A stretch of DNA of 64,000 nucleotides, from contig CAJIYH010000006.1 in NCBI GenBank assembly GCA_905181615.1, forward strand, positions 62,001-126,000, read 5' to 3'. The notes beneath the pieces were generated by a model. That model ran no database searches. It was given only the letters and a program-made list of their open reading frames with translations, and was not told the DNA's origin. A program made the translations under genes and the position numbers. This document shows, one piece after another, positions 52,300 to 62,237 of the stretch. The stretch is from an uncultured Flavobacteriaceae bacterium. GTDB taxonomy: Bacteria > Bacteroidota > Bacteroidia > Flavobacteriales > Flavobacteriaceae. Numbering within the stretch: the first letter of the stretch is position 1; every line of letters begins with the position of its first letter.

Positions 52300-54666
52300 T
52301 TAGTGTTCTACGTGTAACTTTACACCTTTAATTTCAGCAATAGAAGCTTCGATTTCAGATTCAGTACCCTTAATTGTTTTAGTTTCTACTTTAACTTCTC
52401 CACCTTCAGTAGTCTTTGTGGTTATGGTAGCTTCCATTTGATCCGCTTCTCTAGCTTCCACCTCAACACGAATTTCTTTACGTATTTCATCAACAACAGC
52501 CGTATGAACATCTTCATGTGGAACTAAGATTGGAGCAATTACTAAACTCACCAAACACGTAAGTTTAATTAATATATTCATAGAAGGGCCTGAAGTATCT
52601 TTAAATGGATCTCCAACAGTATCACCAGTCACTGCAGCTTTATGTGCATCGGAACCTTTATATGTCATTTCACCATTGATTTCAACACCTGCCTCAAATG
52701 ATTTTTTTGCATTGTCCCAAGCACCACCTGCGTTGTTTTGAAAAATAGCCCACATTACACCACTCACACATACTCCAGCCATATAACCTCCTAAAGGTTC
52801 AGCACCGAAGACAAGTCCAATAATAATTGGAGTTATGATGGTTAGTAGACCTGGTAAGATCATTTCTCTTAAAGCTGCTTTTGTAGAAATATCTACACAT
52901 TTAGCATATTCTGGAGTTCCAGTTCCTTCCATAATTCCAGGAATTTCTCTGAACTGTCTTCTAACCTCTTCTACCATTTCCATTGCAGCTTTTCCAACAG
53001 ATTCCATTGCAAGAGCAGAGAATACAACCGGTATCATCCCACCCACAAATAGCATCGCTAAAACATCGGCCTTGAAAATGTTAATTCCATCAATTCCTGT
53101 AAAAGTTACATAAGCAGCAAATAAGGCTAAAGCAGTTAAGGCTGCCGAAGCAATTGCAAATCCTTTACCTACAGCAGCTGTAGTATTTCCAACAGAATCT
53201 AATATATCGGTACGCTCTCTTACTTCTGGAGCTAATTCACTCATTTCAGCAACACCTCCTGCATTATCTGCGATAGGTCCAAAAGCGTCAATAGCCAACT
53301 GCATTGCGGTAGTAGCCATCATTGCAGACGCAGCAAGTGCTACTCCGTAAAATCCTGCTAATTCGTATGAACCATATATTGCAGCTGCAAATAAAATTAC
53401 AGACAAGAAGGTAGATTTCATACCTACTGCTAGACCAGCGATAATATTTGTTGCAGCTCCAGTAGAACTGTTTTTAACGATATCCATTACTGGTTTTTTA
53501 CCCAAACTTGTGTAGTATGCTGTAACAATAGAAATCAATGCTCCAACAGCAAGACCAATACAAGCTGCATAGAAAACATTCATTGAGGAAATTGATTTTT
53601 TAGCATCTTCTCCAAAAAACTCCATATCCATTGTTGGAGGTAACATCCATTGAATAAGAAAATAACTTGCAACAAGGGTAATCGCAATAGCAGCCCAGTT
53701 CCCAAGATCTAATGCTGATTGAACTTTAGATTCTTTAGCATCGTTTGATGAAATTCTTACGAAGAAAGTACCAACTATTGAGGCTAAAATACCAACACCT
53801 GCAATTACAACAGGAAGTAAAATTGGTCCCATGTTATTGAAAGCATCTGTAAACTGAACGTCTATAGAGTTATCACGAATTAAGTAGTTTCCTAAAACCA
53901 TTGCAGCAAGAACAGTAGCTACATAAGAACCAAATAAATCAGCTCCCATACCAGCAACATCCCCAACATTATCTCCTACGTTATCTGCAATAGTTGCAGG
54001 GTTTCGAGGATCATCCTCAGGAATTCCAGCTTCTACTTTCCCAACTAAATCAGCTCCAACATCTGCAGCTTTGGTATAAATACCTCCACCAACACGTGCA
54101 AATAAAGCAATCGATTCAGCACCTAAAGAAAAACCTGCTAATGTTTCAAGAACCATAGTCATGTTCTCGTAAAAAGAACCTTCTTGACCCATAAACTGTC
54201 CTAATAAGAACATGAATAATAATGTTAATCCAAGTACAGCAAGACCGGCAACACCTAGACCCATTACTGTTCCACCGCCAAAAGCAACTTGAAGTGCTTT
54301 AGGTAAACTTGTTTTAGCTGCTTCTGCAGTTCGAGCATTAGCATCGGTAGCAATACGCATTCCAATGTTTCCTGCCAAGGCAGAAAATATAGCACCGATA
54401 ATAAAGGCAGGAACAATCATCCAGCTTGTAGTAGGAACCATTACTGAAATTCCAAAAAGAGCTGCAGAAGCGATTATCACAAATATAAGCAACAAACGAT
54501 ACTCAGCATTAAGAAAAGCAAGCGCTCCTTCTTTAATTGCTTTAGATATCTCTTGCATTCTTTCGCTTCCAGGCGATTGCTTTTTTACCCAACTTGCTCG
54601 GATAAACATATAAACTAAACCTACAACTGCAAGTACTAGCGGTATTAAAATGACATTTTGTTCCAT
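52300..54666 (-). CDS. hppA: Membrane-bound cation-pumping pyrophosphatase
   Basis: 788 residues, about 16 membrane helices. Uses PPi hydrolysis to pump H+ or Na+ out of the cytoplasm. The PPi site [11 protein letters not shown] is at 202-212 and [15 protein letters not shown] at 681-695. [10 protein letters not shown] at 493-502 has Ala in place of the Lys of K+-independent enzymes, so it is of the K+-dependent class. A charged tail of about 73 residues (716-788), rich in Glu, Lys and Thr, follows the last helix and is not part of the core enzyme. The pumped ion is not determined; Na+-NQR in the same genome makes Na+ plausible. Confidence 0.95.
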   Translation of the reverse strand: MEQNVILIPLVLAVVGLVYMFIRASWVKKQSPGSERMQEISKAIKEGALAFLNAEYRLLLIFVIIASAALFGISVMVPTTSWMIVPAFIIGAIFSALAGNIGMRIATDANARTAEAAKTSLPKALQVAFGGGTVMGLGVAGLAVLGLTLLFMFLLGQFMGQEGSFYENMTMVLETLAGFSLGAESIALFARVGGGIYTKAADVGADLVGKVEAGIPEDDPRNPATIADNVGDNVGDVAGMGADLFGSYVATVLAAMVLGNYLIRDNSIDVQFTDAFNNMGPILLPVVIAGVGILASIVGTFFVRISSNDAKESKVQSALDLGNWAAIAITLVASYFLIQWMLPPTMDMEFFGEDAKKSISSMNVFYAACIGLAVGALISIVTAYYTSLGKKPVMDIVKNSSTGAATNIIAGLAVGMKSTFLSVILFAAAIYGSYELAGFYGVALAASAMMATTAMQLAIDAFGPIADNAGGVAEMSELAPEVRERTDILDSVGNTTAAVGKGFAIASAALTALALFAAYVTFTGIDGINIFKADVLAMLFVGGMIPVVFSALAMESVGKAAMEMVEEVRRQFREIPGIMEGTGTPEYAKCVDISTKAALREMILPGLLTIITPIIIGLVFGAEPLGGYMAGVCVSGVMWAIFQNNAGGAWDNAKKSFEAGVEINGEMTYKGSDAHKAAVTGDTVGDPFKDTSGPSMNILIKLTCLVSLVIAPILVPHEDVHTAVVDEIRKEIRVEVEAREADQMEATITTKTTEGGEVKVETKTIKGTESEIEASIAEIKGVKLHVEH

Positions 54667-54710
54667 AATAACTTTAAATTGATTGTAATTAGATCAATAC
54701 TAATGATCTT

Positions 54711-55694
54711 TTATTTTTTGAAATACATAACTTTTTTGACTGCTGCAATAACGTCTTCGCTGTTTGGAAGCCATTCTTTAAATAGAACCGGAGAAAAAGG
54801 CGCCGGGGTATCTGCAGTATTTATTTTTTCGATTGGAGCGTCTAGATAGTCAAACACTTCGTTTTGAACTTGGTAGGTTATTTCAGTAGAAATATTTCCA
54901 AAAGGCCAAGATTCCTCAAGAATTACAAGACGGTTAGTTTTTTTAACTGAAGCGAAAATTGCTTCAATATCCAAAGGTCTAATGGTTCTTAAATCTATAA
55001 TTTCACAAGAGATGCCTTCTTTTTCAAGTGCATCTGCTGCTTTGTAGGCTTCTTTAATAATTTTTCCGAATGATACAACGGTAACATCATCACCTGATCT
55101 TTTGATGTCTGCAACTCCAATGGGAAGAATATACTCTTCCTCAGGAACTTCTCCTTTGTCACCATACATCTGCTCGGATTCCATAAAAATAACAGGATCG
55201 TTGTCACGAATCGCTGCTTTCAATAGCCCCTTTGCGTCATATGGATTTGAAGGAACTATAACTTTCAAGCCGGGGCAGTTAGCATACCAACTTTCGAAGG
55301 CTTGCGAATGAGTTGCTGCAAGTTGACCTGCAGAAGCAGTTGGACCTCTGAATACAATTGGACAAGGAAATTGCCCTCCAGACATTTGACGAATTTTAGC
55401 CGCATTATTGATGATTTGATCAATTCCGACAAGTGCGAAATTAAAAGTCATAAATTCAATAATTGGTCTGTTACCTGTCATTGTCGAGCCGACACCTATT
55501 CCTGCAAAACCTAATTCAGATATAGGGGTATCGATCACTCGTTTTTCTCCAAATTCATCAAGCATACCTTTTGAAGCTTTATAAGCACCATTATACTCCG
55601 CAACCTCTTCACCCATTAAATAGATGGATTCGTCACGGCGCATTTCTTCGCTCATTGCTTCACAGATAGCTTGTCTAAATTGTAATACTTTCAT
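54711..55694 (-). CDS. pdhB: Pyruvate dehydrogenase E1 beta subunit
   Basis: 327 residues. Transketolase-like pyrimidine-binding domain with DTPISELGFAGIGVGS at 55-70 (Glu60 activates ThDP) and RGPTASAGQLAATHSQ at 116-131, then the C-terminal transketolase domain. E1 beta of the alpha2beta2 PDH complex; branched-chain 2-oxoacid dehydrogenase is the alternative. pdhA and the E2/E3 genes are not adjacent, so this subunit stands alone. Confidence 0.93.
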   Translation of the reverse strand: MKVLQFRQAICEAMSEEMRRDESIYLMGEEVAEYNGAYKASKGMLDEFGEKRVIDTPISELGFAGIGVGSTMTGNRPIIEFMTFNFALVGIDQIINNAAKIRQMSGGQFPCPIVFRGPTASAGQLAATHSQAFESWYANCPGLKVIVPSNPYDAKGLLKAAIRDNDPVIFMESEQMYGDKGEVPEEEYILPIGVADIKRSGDDVTVVSFGKIIKEAYKAADALEKEGISCEIIDLRTIRPLDIEAIFASVKKTNRLVILEESWPFGNISTEITYQVQNEVFDYLDAPIEKINTADTPAPFSPVLFKEWLPNSEDVIAAVKKVMYFKK

Positions 55695-55728
55695 ACGATC
55701 TAATGTTGACGTTTTCTTAATAGGTGCG

Positions 55729-55736
55729 CAAATTTA
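55729..55736 (-). promoter_or_regulatory. -7 box for pdhB
   Basis: TAAATTTG on the minus strand, exact match, 34 nt before the pdhB ATG. A T-rich TTTT lies 19 nt upstream in the -33 position. Confidence 0.5.
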
Positions 55737-55856
55737 AGTTTTTTAACTGTATATAAAAAACCTTATTAAGCAAGAAGTTGCTATTTGAAATGAAAAATCC
55801 AATAAATTGAAAGATTTTTTCAAAAAAGAACTAATTTCACAACCGTAAATGATATT

Positions 55857-56468
55857 ATGGATTTGATCAAACTTAAAATTATTGGGGTGTCTTATACTCA
55901 AGCTCAAACTGGTGCTTATGCGCTTATTTTGAGTGAAAATGAAGGTAATCGGAAACTACCCATAGTAATAGGTGGTTTTGAAGCAGAAGCAATCACGGTT
56001 GGACTGGAAAGTGATATTGTTCCTCCTAGACCCTCTACTCATGATTTGTTCATCAACTTACTGGAACGCTTCGAAATCACAATAAAACAGGTCATTATCC
56101 ACAAACTTGTTGATGGCGTGTTTTTCTCAAGTTTAATTTGTGAGCGAGATGAGATTGAAGAAATCATTGACGCTCGAACTTCCGACGCAATTGCTCTTGC
56201 CATTCGCTTTGATGCCTCTGTTTTTACTTACGAAAACATCATGAAAAAAGCAAGCTACTCTGATGATACGGACGCAAATGAGCCTCAAAAAGAAGATAAA
56301 AATTGGATCAAAAACTTCATGAAAGAACAAGATTCTAAGGACAGTTCAACGCAAAACCTTTCTACTGTATCAACCAAAGACTTAAATTCTATGCTAGCAA
56401 AACTGGTTAAAGCAGAAAGCTATGAGGCTGCAGCAAAAATAAGAGATGAGCTTTCTCGAAGAAAATAA
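55857..56468 (+). CDS. Bifunctional nuclease (DUF151) with UVR domain
   Basis: 203 residues. An N-terminal bifunctional-nuclease domain (about 1-135): LPIVIGGFEAEAI, RPSTHDLF, DARTSDAIALAIRF. A linker rich in Asp/Ser/Lys follows, then a C-terminal UVR helix pair (about 168-203, LNSMLAKLVKAESYEAAAKIRDEL) as in UvrB/UvrC and ClpC. The family is reported to have RNase and DNase activity; the UVR domain suggests contact with a repair or Clp partner. Monocistronic. Confidence 0.9.
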   Translation: MDLIKLKIIGVSYTQAQTGAYALILSENEGNRKLPIVIGGFEAEAITVGLESDIVPPRPSTHDLFINLLERFEITIKQVIIHKLVDGVFFSSLICERDEIEEIIDARTSDAIALAIRFDASVFTYENIMKKASYSDDTDANEPQKEDKNWIKNFMKEQDSKDSSTQNLSTVSTKDLNSMLAKLVKAESYEAAAKIRDELSRRK

Positions 56469-56537
56469 GTTTCAGTTGTTAACGAATCCTTTTAATAACT
56501 ATTCTTAGACTTATATCATTTCAAAAGCATAAAAATT

Positions 56538-56545
56538 TACTTTTG
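56538..56545 (+). promoter_or_regulatory. -7 box for thyA
   Basis: TACTTTTG, an exact match, 17 nt before the thyA ATG. No clear -33. Confidence 0.5.
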
Positions 56546-56562
56546 ATCATAATCTTATTTTA

Positions 56563-57387
56563 ATGCAACAATATTTAGACCTTATTCGCCACATTCAAGC
56601 CGAGGGTGTTGAAAAAACAGACCGAACCGGAACAGGAACCAAAAGTGTATTTGGATATCAAATGCGATTTGACCTTTCTAAAGGTTTCCCGATGGTTACT
56701 ACAAAAAAACTTCATTTAAAATCTATCATTCACGAATTGTTATGGTTTTTGAAAGGAGACACCAACATACATTACCTACAAGAAAATGGAGTTAGAATAT
56801 GGAATGAGTGGGCAGATGAAAAAGGAAACTTAGGCCCTGTATATGGTTATCAATGGCGGAATTGGAATGGGGAAGAAATTGATCAAATTAAAGACATAAT
56901 TCACACACTTAAAACATCTCCAGACAGCAGAAGGATGCTTGTGTCGGCTTGGAATCCTAGTGTACTGCCAGATACTTCCAAAAGTTTTGCTGAAAATGTT
57001 GCAAATAAAAAAGTTGCTTTACCTCCTTGCCATGCTTTTTTTCAGTTTTATGTGGCAGATGGTAAGCTTTCCTGTCAGCTGTATCAAAGAAGTGCTGATG
57101 TATTCTTAGGTGTACCTTTTAACATTGCTTCTTATGCATTGTTAACTTTAATGATGGCTCAAGTTTGTGGTCTTGAAGCAGGAGATTTTGTTCATACCTT
57201 CGGTGATGCACATATTTACTCCAACCACAAAGAACAGATTCAACTACAACTATCGCGCGCTCCAAAAAAACTGCCAACCATTAAAATGAATTCAGAAATC
57301 AAAGATTTATTTGAATTTACATTTGATGATTTTGAATTGGTAGATTATGATCCTTACCCATTAATAAAAGGAGCTGTTGCTATTTAA
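56563..57387 (+). CDS. thyA: Thymidylate synthase
   Basis: 274 residues. dUMP to dTMP with methylene-THF. [16 protein letters not shown] at 21-36, catalytic Cys156 in [30 protein letters not shown] and the C-terminal [14 protein letters not shown]. Folate-dependent partner of the nearby folA. Ends with an 8-nt overlap into the convergent aminotransferase gene. Confidence 0.98.
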   Translation: MQQYLDLIRHIQAEGVEKTDRTGTGTKSVFGYQMRFDLSKGFPMVTTKKLHLKSIIHELLWFLKGDTNIHYLQENGVRIWNEWADEKGNLGPVYGYQWRNWNGEEIDQIKDIIHTLKTSPDSRRMLVSAWNPSVLPDTSKSFAENVANKKVALPPCHAFFQFYVADGKLSCQLYQRSADVFLGVPFNIASYALLTLMMAQVCGLEAGDFVHTFGDAHIYSNHKEQIQLQLSRAPKKLPTIKMNSEIKDLFEFTFDDFELVDYDPYPLIKGAVAI

Positions 57388-58417
57388 GTGCCTGATCTAA
57401 TGTTTTCAAAAGATAATCAACATCCTCTTTCGTATTATAGAAGTGTAATGAAACCCGAACTCCCAGTCCGCGTTGAACACAGCGGATGCTATTTTTAATA
57501 AGGAAGTCAAAAATATCCTTACCTATTATTAAGGTAAATATTGAAGAATGCTCCTTTCTCAAGGCAACAAATTCTTCGAGTAAGGCTCTTTTATTTAAGG
57601 CATTGAATAAGTATTGACCCAGACTTCTGTTGTTTTCAAATACGCGTTCCAAACCATACGACAGCAATTCTTCGATTGCAAAACCCAGAGAACCCATGGC
57701 TAACGGAGCTCTGTGTCCTCGATCCAAAAGATTGATTATATCCTTGGAAGAAAGTTTTAGGCGACTCAAAAGAGATTCTTTTAAGCACATAAAACCATTT
57801 CCATGGCCCGCTAAAAGCCACTTATAACCGCTTACAAAAATTCCATCTACAACACTCTTGTTAAAATCGAAGTGAACATTAGCTATGAATTGAGTACCGT
57901 CGACAAGGATTATTATGTCTGGAAATTCTTTTTTAATGGTTTTAAGAAAATCCATATCAAACAAGAGACCGGAGTTATATTGAACCGCGCTGAAAAGAAA
58001 AACTTCAAAATTTTTGTTTCTTAATTCACTTAATACCGCTTCCTCAACATCTTTTTGTAATGGAATTTCGGTATAATTAAATTGGTGGTCTACTACCATA
58101 TCGGTTATGGAAGGATAATCATCTTTTAAAAGGAGAAAATTATAATGCTTAGGGATTTTAAATAAAAATGCTTGTAACCCTGCCGAACAACTCGTAGCCA
58201 AGAAAGTTTCGCTAAGCGATGCATTCATTAATTTTGAAACCTGTTGCTGGGCATGCTTTTCCATTTCAACAGCTTGGATACTTTTGAAATAATCTGCATT
58301 CTCAGAATAAAGTTGATCCGTTTTAATTCTCCATTCTACCATAGAATCTGAAAATATCCCACAATATGCAGTATTGAGGTAGGTACAGTTTTTTAAAGAT
58401 GGATAACTATTTTTCAT
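57380..58417 (-). CDS. Class V aminotransferase-fold PLP protein
   Basis: 345 residues. Aminotransferase class V fold: VDGTQF around Asp173 and Schiff-base Lys199 in [15 protein letters not shown], the pattern of cysteine desulfurase/isopenicillin-epimerase-like enzymes. No catalytic Cys loop of IscS/SufS is visible, so a desulfurase role is unlikely. Substrate unknown. Monocistronic, between thyA and folA. Confidence 0.82.
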   Translation of the reverse strand: MKNSYPSLKNCTYLNTAYCGIFSDSMVEWRIKTDQLYSENADYFKSIQAVEMEKHAQQQVSKLMNASLSETFLATSCSAGLQAFLFKIPKHYNFLLLKDDYPSITDMVVDHQFNYTEIPLQKDVEEAVLSELRNKNFEVFLFSAVQYNSGLLFDMDFLKTIKKEFPDIIILVDGTQFIANVHFDFNKSVVDGIFVSGYKWLLAGHGNGFMCLKESLLSRLKLSSKDIINLLDRGHRAPLAMGSLGFAIEELLSYGLERVFENNRSLGQYLFNALNKRALLEEFVALRKEHSSIFTLIIGKDIFDFLIKNSIRCVQRGLGVRVSLHFYNTKEDVDYLLKTLDQALK

Positions 58418-58514
58418 AAGGAATGCTGAGTTGAAGTAAATTAAGGGAAATTAAACACACAGTAAATATAACAAACTAAAACAAATTCTAATCTGGGAAA
58501 TTTGGCAAAATCAC

Positions 58515-58545
58515 TTTGTTATTAAGCATATTTTTACTGTCTTTG
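58515..58545 (+). promoter_or_regulatory. Promoter candidate for folA-fabD
   Basis: TTTG at 58515-58518, a 19-nt spacer and TGTCTTTG at 58538-58545 (one mismatch to the -7 box). It would give a 5' UTR of about 125 nt before the folA ATG, containing a small open frame at 58563. Confidence 0.5.
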
Positions 58546-58562
58546 TATCGAATTGTATTTCG

Positions 58563-58619
58563 ATGAAAATTAAACTTAAAGCTAAAAAATACTTTGAACA
58601 GAACACAAGAAGTAATTAA
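58563..58619 (+). other. Small upstream ORF in the folA leader
   Basis: 18 codons (MKIKLKAKKYFEQNTRSN, then TAA), beginning 17 nt past the proposed -7 box. It is basic and resembles no leader peptide with a stalling run. It may be a remnant of a gene that once stood here, a uORF, or chance. The folA frame is also open leftwards from 58678 to 58594, which hints at a former longer gene in this gap. Confidence 0.3.
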
Positions 58620-58677
58620 ATCTCAGAACGAACAAGTTTTGTACGAAGATGAAATAAGTTCGAAAAAAAAATCACAA

Positions 58678-59175
58678 ATGTTTGAGAAAAAAACAATAAC
58701 ACTTATTGCAGCAGCAGCACAAAACGATGCTCTTGGAAAAGACAACGATTTGATTTGGCACATCTCGGAAGATTTAAAACGCTTTAAAAGATTAACTACC
58801 GGTCATGCCATCATCATGGGTCGAAAAACTTTTGAATCCATGCCAAAAGCGTTGCCTAATAGGACCAACATAGTTTTAACTAAAAATGAAAACTATAAGG
58901 CAGAAGGTGCAGTTGTAGCGTCTACAATAGACGAAGCCTTGGTCTTAGCAGGAGAGGATAATCAACCTTTTATTATTGGTGGAGCTCAAATCTATTCGCT
59001 TTTTATGGATCATTGTAATCGAATTGAACTTACACGCGTACATCATGATTTTGAAGCTGATGTTTTTTTTCCAAAAATAGACACAAGCAAATGGAAGATT
59101 AGCAAAGAGGAATTTATTTCTAAAACAGAAGATCAACCATACAACTTCACATACATAACGTACGATAAAAAATAA
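58678..59175 (+). CDS. folA: Dihydrofolate reductase
   Basis: 165 residues from the ATG at 58678; the open frame upstream (28 codons from a TTG) is not part of the family. NADPH reduction of dihydrofolate produced by ThyA. GKDNDLIWHISEDLKRFK near the N-terminus, GHAIIMGRKTFESMP, then PFIIGGAQIYSLFM. Fully typical. fabD follows after 4 nt. Confidence 0.97.
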   Translation: MFEKKTITLIAAAAQNDALGKDNDLIWHISEDLKRFKRLTTGHAIIMGRKTFESMPKALPNRTNIVLTKNENYKAEGAVVASTIDEALVLAGEDNQPFIIGGAQIYSLFMDHCNRIELTRVHHDFEADVFFPKIDTSKWKISKEEFISKTEDQPYNFTYITYDKK

Positions 59176-59179
59176 TTCA

Positions 59180-60064
59180 ATGAAAGCATTTTTATTTCCT
59201 GGACAAGGAGCTCAATTTCCTGGAATGGGAAAAGATTTATATGAAGCTTCAGAAGAAGCAAAAATACTCTTTCACCAAGCAAATGACATTTTAGGGTTTA
59301 ACATTACAGACATAATGTTTGGCGATGATGCTGAAGCACTTAAACAAACTCAAGTAACGCAACCTGCCATATTTTTACATTCGGTTATTCTGAGTAGTGT
59401 AATGGGTAAATCATTTAATCCCGACTGTGTTGCTGGTCATTCATTGGGTGAGTTCTCTGCCCTAGTAGCGGCAAAGGCTCTTAGCTTTGAAAATGGACTG
59501 AAACTAGTCCATCAGCGAGCTTTGGCCATGCAAGAGGCCTGTGATGAAGTTCCCGGAACCATGGCTGCCGTTCTTGGGCTTGACGATACAATAATTGAAG
59601 AAGTTTGTGCAAAAATTCTAGGTATTGTTGTTGCTGCAAATTACAACTGCCCGGGTCAATTGGTTATTTCTGGGGAAAAGGAAGCCATAGCTTTGGCTTG
59701 TGAAGCCATGAAAGAAGCGGGTGCAAAACGAGCACTTCCTCTTCCGGTTGGAGGAGCATTCCACTCTCAACTAATGGAACCTGCAAAAACAAAACTTGCT
59801 ACTGCAATAGAGAATACCGAAATTCAAAATCCAATTTGCCCCGTTTATCAAAATGTAGCTGCTGTTGGAATTACGAACGCTGCAACAATAAAAGAAAATT
59901 TAATTGCTCAACTTACAGCCCCTGTTCGCTGGACGCAAAGCGTGCAGAAAATGATAGAAGATGGTGCTAATTCGTTTACAGAAGTTGGCCCAGGAAAAGT
60001 GTTACAAGGATTGGTTAAAAAAATCGATCGCTTCGTAGAAACTAGTTCGGGAACGATCGTTTAA
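59180..60064 (+). CDS. fabD: Malonyl-CoA:ACP transacylase
   Basis: 294 residues. Loads malonyl onto ACP for fatty-acid synthesis. FPGQGAQ at 6-12, QPAIFLHS, catalytic Ser88 in GHSLGEFSAL, and His195 in GGAFHSQLM. Other fab genes are not nearby; co-transcribed with folA. Confidence 0.97.
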   Translation: MKAFLFPGQGAQFPGMGKDLYEASEEAKILFHQANDILGFNITDIMFGDDAEALKQTQVTQPAIFLHSVILSSVMGKSFNPDCVAGHSLGEFSALVAAKALSFENGLKLVHQRALAMQEACDEVPGTMAAVLGLDDTIIEEVCAKILGIVVAANYNCPGQLVISGEKEAIALACEAMKEAGAKRALPLPVGGAFHSQLMEPAKTKLATAIENTEIQNPICPVYQNVAAVGITNAATIKENLIAQLTAPVRWTQSVQKMIEDGANSFTEVGPGKVLQGLVKKIDRFVETSSGTIV

Positions 60065-60070
60065 ATCTTT

Positions 60071-61348
60071 TTACTGATTATAAACCACACCATTCTTCAT
60101 CACAAAAGTGATGTTTTCTAAGCTTGAAATATTGTCTAGAGCATTTGAATCTGAAGCAATAATATCCGCGTAAAAACCTGCTTTTATCTGTCCTAACTTG
60201 TCTTCTTGATCTAAAACAGATGCATTTACAATAGTAGCCGATTGAAGCGCTTCGCTGGCTGGCATTCCAACCTCAACCATGTAGCCAAACTCTTTTCCGT
60301 TTAAACCATGTGAAAATACGCCTGCATCAGTTCCAAAAGCAATTGGAACTCCCATTTCGTATGCTTTTCTGAAAGTTTCTTGAATTTTTGGACCCACCTT
60401 CAAGGCCTTAGGCACTATAATCGCTGGATAATACCCAGGTATTTTAGCTTTTTCTACTACTTGCTTTCCAGCTGTAATGGTTGGTACTAGATAAGCTTGT
60501 TTTTCGATCATCAGTTTCATGGTTCTTTTACTCATCAATGTACCGTGTTCAATGGTTTTTACACCAGAAGCAACTGCTCTATACATTCCTTCGTCACCGT
60601 GTGCATGTGCAGCTACGCTCATACCGTAATCTTTCGCAGTAGAAGTAATGGCTTTTATTTCTTCTTTTGTGAATTGAGGATTTTCTCCGCTTTTAGCGAC
60701 ACTCAAAACTCCACCAGTCGCTGTAATTTTAATCCAATCTGCTCCGTTCTTGTAGCGTTGACGGACTGCTTTACGAGCATCTTCTACAGAATTAACAACC
60801 CCTTCTTTAGGTCCTGGGTCACCTTGCAAAGTAGCTTTATTTCCGTTTGTTGGATCTCCATGACCTCCGGTTGATGCTAATGTTTTTCCAGCTGTAAAAA
60901 TTCGTGGCCCTGCAACTTTACCCTTTGCAATTGCATTACGAAGTGCAATGTTTACACCAGAACCTCCTAAGTCTCTAACTGTAGTAAATCCTGCCATTAA
61001 TGTACGTTCTGCATAAACAACCGCATCAAAAGCCATGTCGGCTTCATTTAGTCTGTAACGATTTAAGTATGCTTGTGGGCTAGATTCTGACTCAATATGA
61101 ACATGCATGTCAATAAATCCGGGATAAACTGTTTTACTTTTTAAATCGACTATAGTGACGTCATTCGACTCACCGGATTTAAAACCTTTTTCTACCGAGG
61201 TAATAAGATTTCCCTCGACAATGATGGTCTGTTCTTTTTTCATTTTTCCAGATTTACTGTCAAATACTTGACCGCAATGCAGATAAGTTGTTTGAGCAAT
61301 TAGCCCAAAAGACATCAAAAAAGTAAATAGGTAAATAATTTTCTTCAT
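60071..61348 (-). CDS. Exported amidohydrolase (Xaa-Pro dipeptidase-like)
   Basis: 425 residues from the ATG at 61348, with a signal peptide (about 1-19, MKKIIYLFTF start). Amidohydrolase superfamily: GFIDMHVH (metal ligands His82 and His84), WIKITATGGV (the Lys/metal strand), AAHAHGDEG, EHGTLM and FGTDAGV with the catalytic Asp. It resembles the binuclear zinc prolidases of the Sgx9260/CC2672 group that cleave X-Pro dipeptides; imidazolonepropionase-like enzymes share the fold. Periplasmic peptide scavenging is inferred. Confidence 0.88.
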   Translation of the reverse strand: MKKIIYLFTFLMSFGLIAQTTYLHCGQVFDSKSGKMKKEQTIIVEGNLITSVEKGFKSGESNDVTIVDLKSKTVYPGFIDMHVHIESESSPQAYLNRYRLNEADMAFDAVVYAERTLMAGFTTVRDLGGSGVNIALRNAIAKGKVAGPRIFTAGKTLASTGGHGDPTNGNKATLQGDPGPKEGVVNSVEDARKAVRQRYKNGADWIKITATGGVLSVAKSGENPQFTKEEIKAITSTAKDYGMSVAAHAHGDEGMYRAVASGVKTIEHGTLMSKRTMKLMIEKQAYLVPTITAGKQVVEKAKIPGYYPAIIVPKALKVGPKIQETFRKAYEMGVPIAFGTDAGVFSHGLNGKEFGYMVEVGMPASEALQSATIVNASVLDQEDKLGQIKAGFYADIIASDSNALDNISSLENITFVMKNGVVYNQ

Positions 61349-61421
61349 AATCGTAAAGTTTTGCATGAAGATACTATTTTCGTACAAACTTTAAAATGAC
61401 ATCTAAAACCAATCTTGACTC

Positions 61422-62237
61422 TTGAAAAAAAATATAATTCGCTTTTTATCTTCAATCTTTCCTAATGTATTTGTTTCAATCGCATACAAACACTTAACAA
61501 CTCCCAAGACTCATAACCTAAGAGCGCACGAAGTGGTTGTTTTATATCATGCAAAACAGGATTATTTTACCTTTGAAAATTTTAAAATCAAAACCTACCA
61601 ATGGGGCTCGGGTTCGAAATCAATTCTATTAGTTCACGGCTGGGAAGGTCAGGCAGGTAATTTTGCAGACTTAATTAACGTCTTAGTTAAAGACGATTAT
61701 ACCGTTTACGCTTTTGATGGGCCAGGTCATGGAAGTAGTTCTAAGGGAGAAACAAGCTTGTTCAAATTCAGTAATTTGGTGGGTGCACTAATCCGGAAGT
61801 TCAAAGTAAAAAAACTAGCAAGCCATTCTTTTGGGGGTGTTGCTACTGCTGTTTATTTGGGTAAAAATCCAGACATTTTTATTGAACGCTATGTCCTTTT
61901 TACTACTCCAAATAAATTTGAAGATAGAATTAAATTTGTTGCTGAAACCGTTGGTGTATCTGACAAAGTAACTGAAATGCTCTTTGATAAAATTGAACAG
62001 GAAGAAGGGATATTAATACGTGACATGAATGTTGCAGATTACGCTCAAAAATCTAGCGTAGAAAAAGCACTAATACTTCACGACACCAATGATCGAATTC
62101 TGCCCTTAGATCAGTCCAAGGAAGTCAATTTGGTTTGGGAAAATGCTACTTTAGAAGAAGTAACAGGATCCGGACACTACAAGATTTTGAGAACTGAACA
62201 GGTTTTACAAAGAGCCCTCGGGTTTTTAAATAGTTAG
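61422..62237 (+). CDS. Alpha/beta hydrolase
   Basis: 271 residues, start TTG at 61422 (no ATG at the expected place). VHGWEG at 71-76 (oxyanion), nucleophile Ser136 in SHSFGG, Asp in ALILHDTNDRIL and His in GSGHYKILR near the C-terminus. Complete triad; esterase or lipase-like, substrate unknown. Convergent with the DegT gene with a TTAG stop overlap. Confidence 0.87.
   Translation: MKKNIIRFLSSIFPNVFVSIAYKHLTTPKTHNLRAHEVVVLYHAKQDYFTFENFKIKTYQWGSGSKSILLVHGWEGQAGNFADLINVLVKDDYTVYAFDGPGHGSSSKGETSLFKFSNLVGALIRKFKVKKLASHSFGGVATAVYLGKNPDIFIERYVLFTTPNKFEDRIKFVAETVGVSDKVTEMLFDKIEQEEGILIRDMNVADYAQKSSVEKALILHDTNDRILPLDQSKEVNLVWENATLEEVTGSGHYKILRTEQVLQRALGFLNS

Noticed and set aside
52283-52310. Hairpin AGAAC/GTTCT between the kinase and hppA as a terminator
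   Set aside because: Only five base pairs, no T run, and inside the last codons of hppA.
60497-60874. 125-codon + frame inside the amidohydrolase gene
   Set aside because: Cys/Phe/Ser-rich shadow of the minus-strand gene that carries all catalytic motifs.
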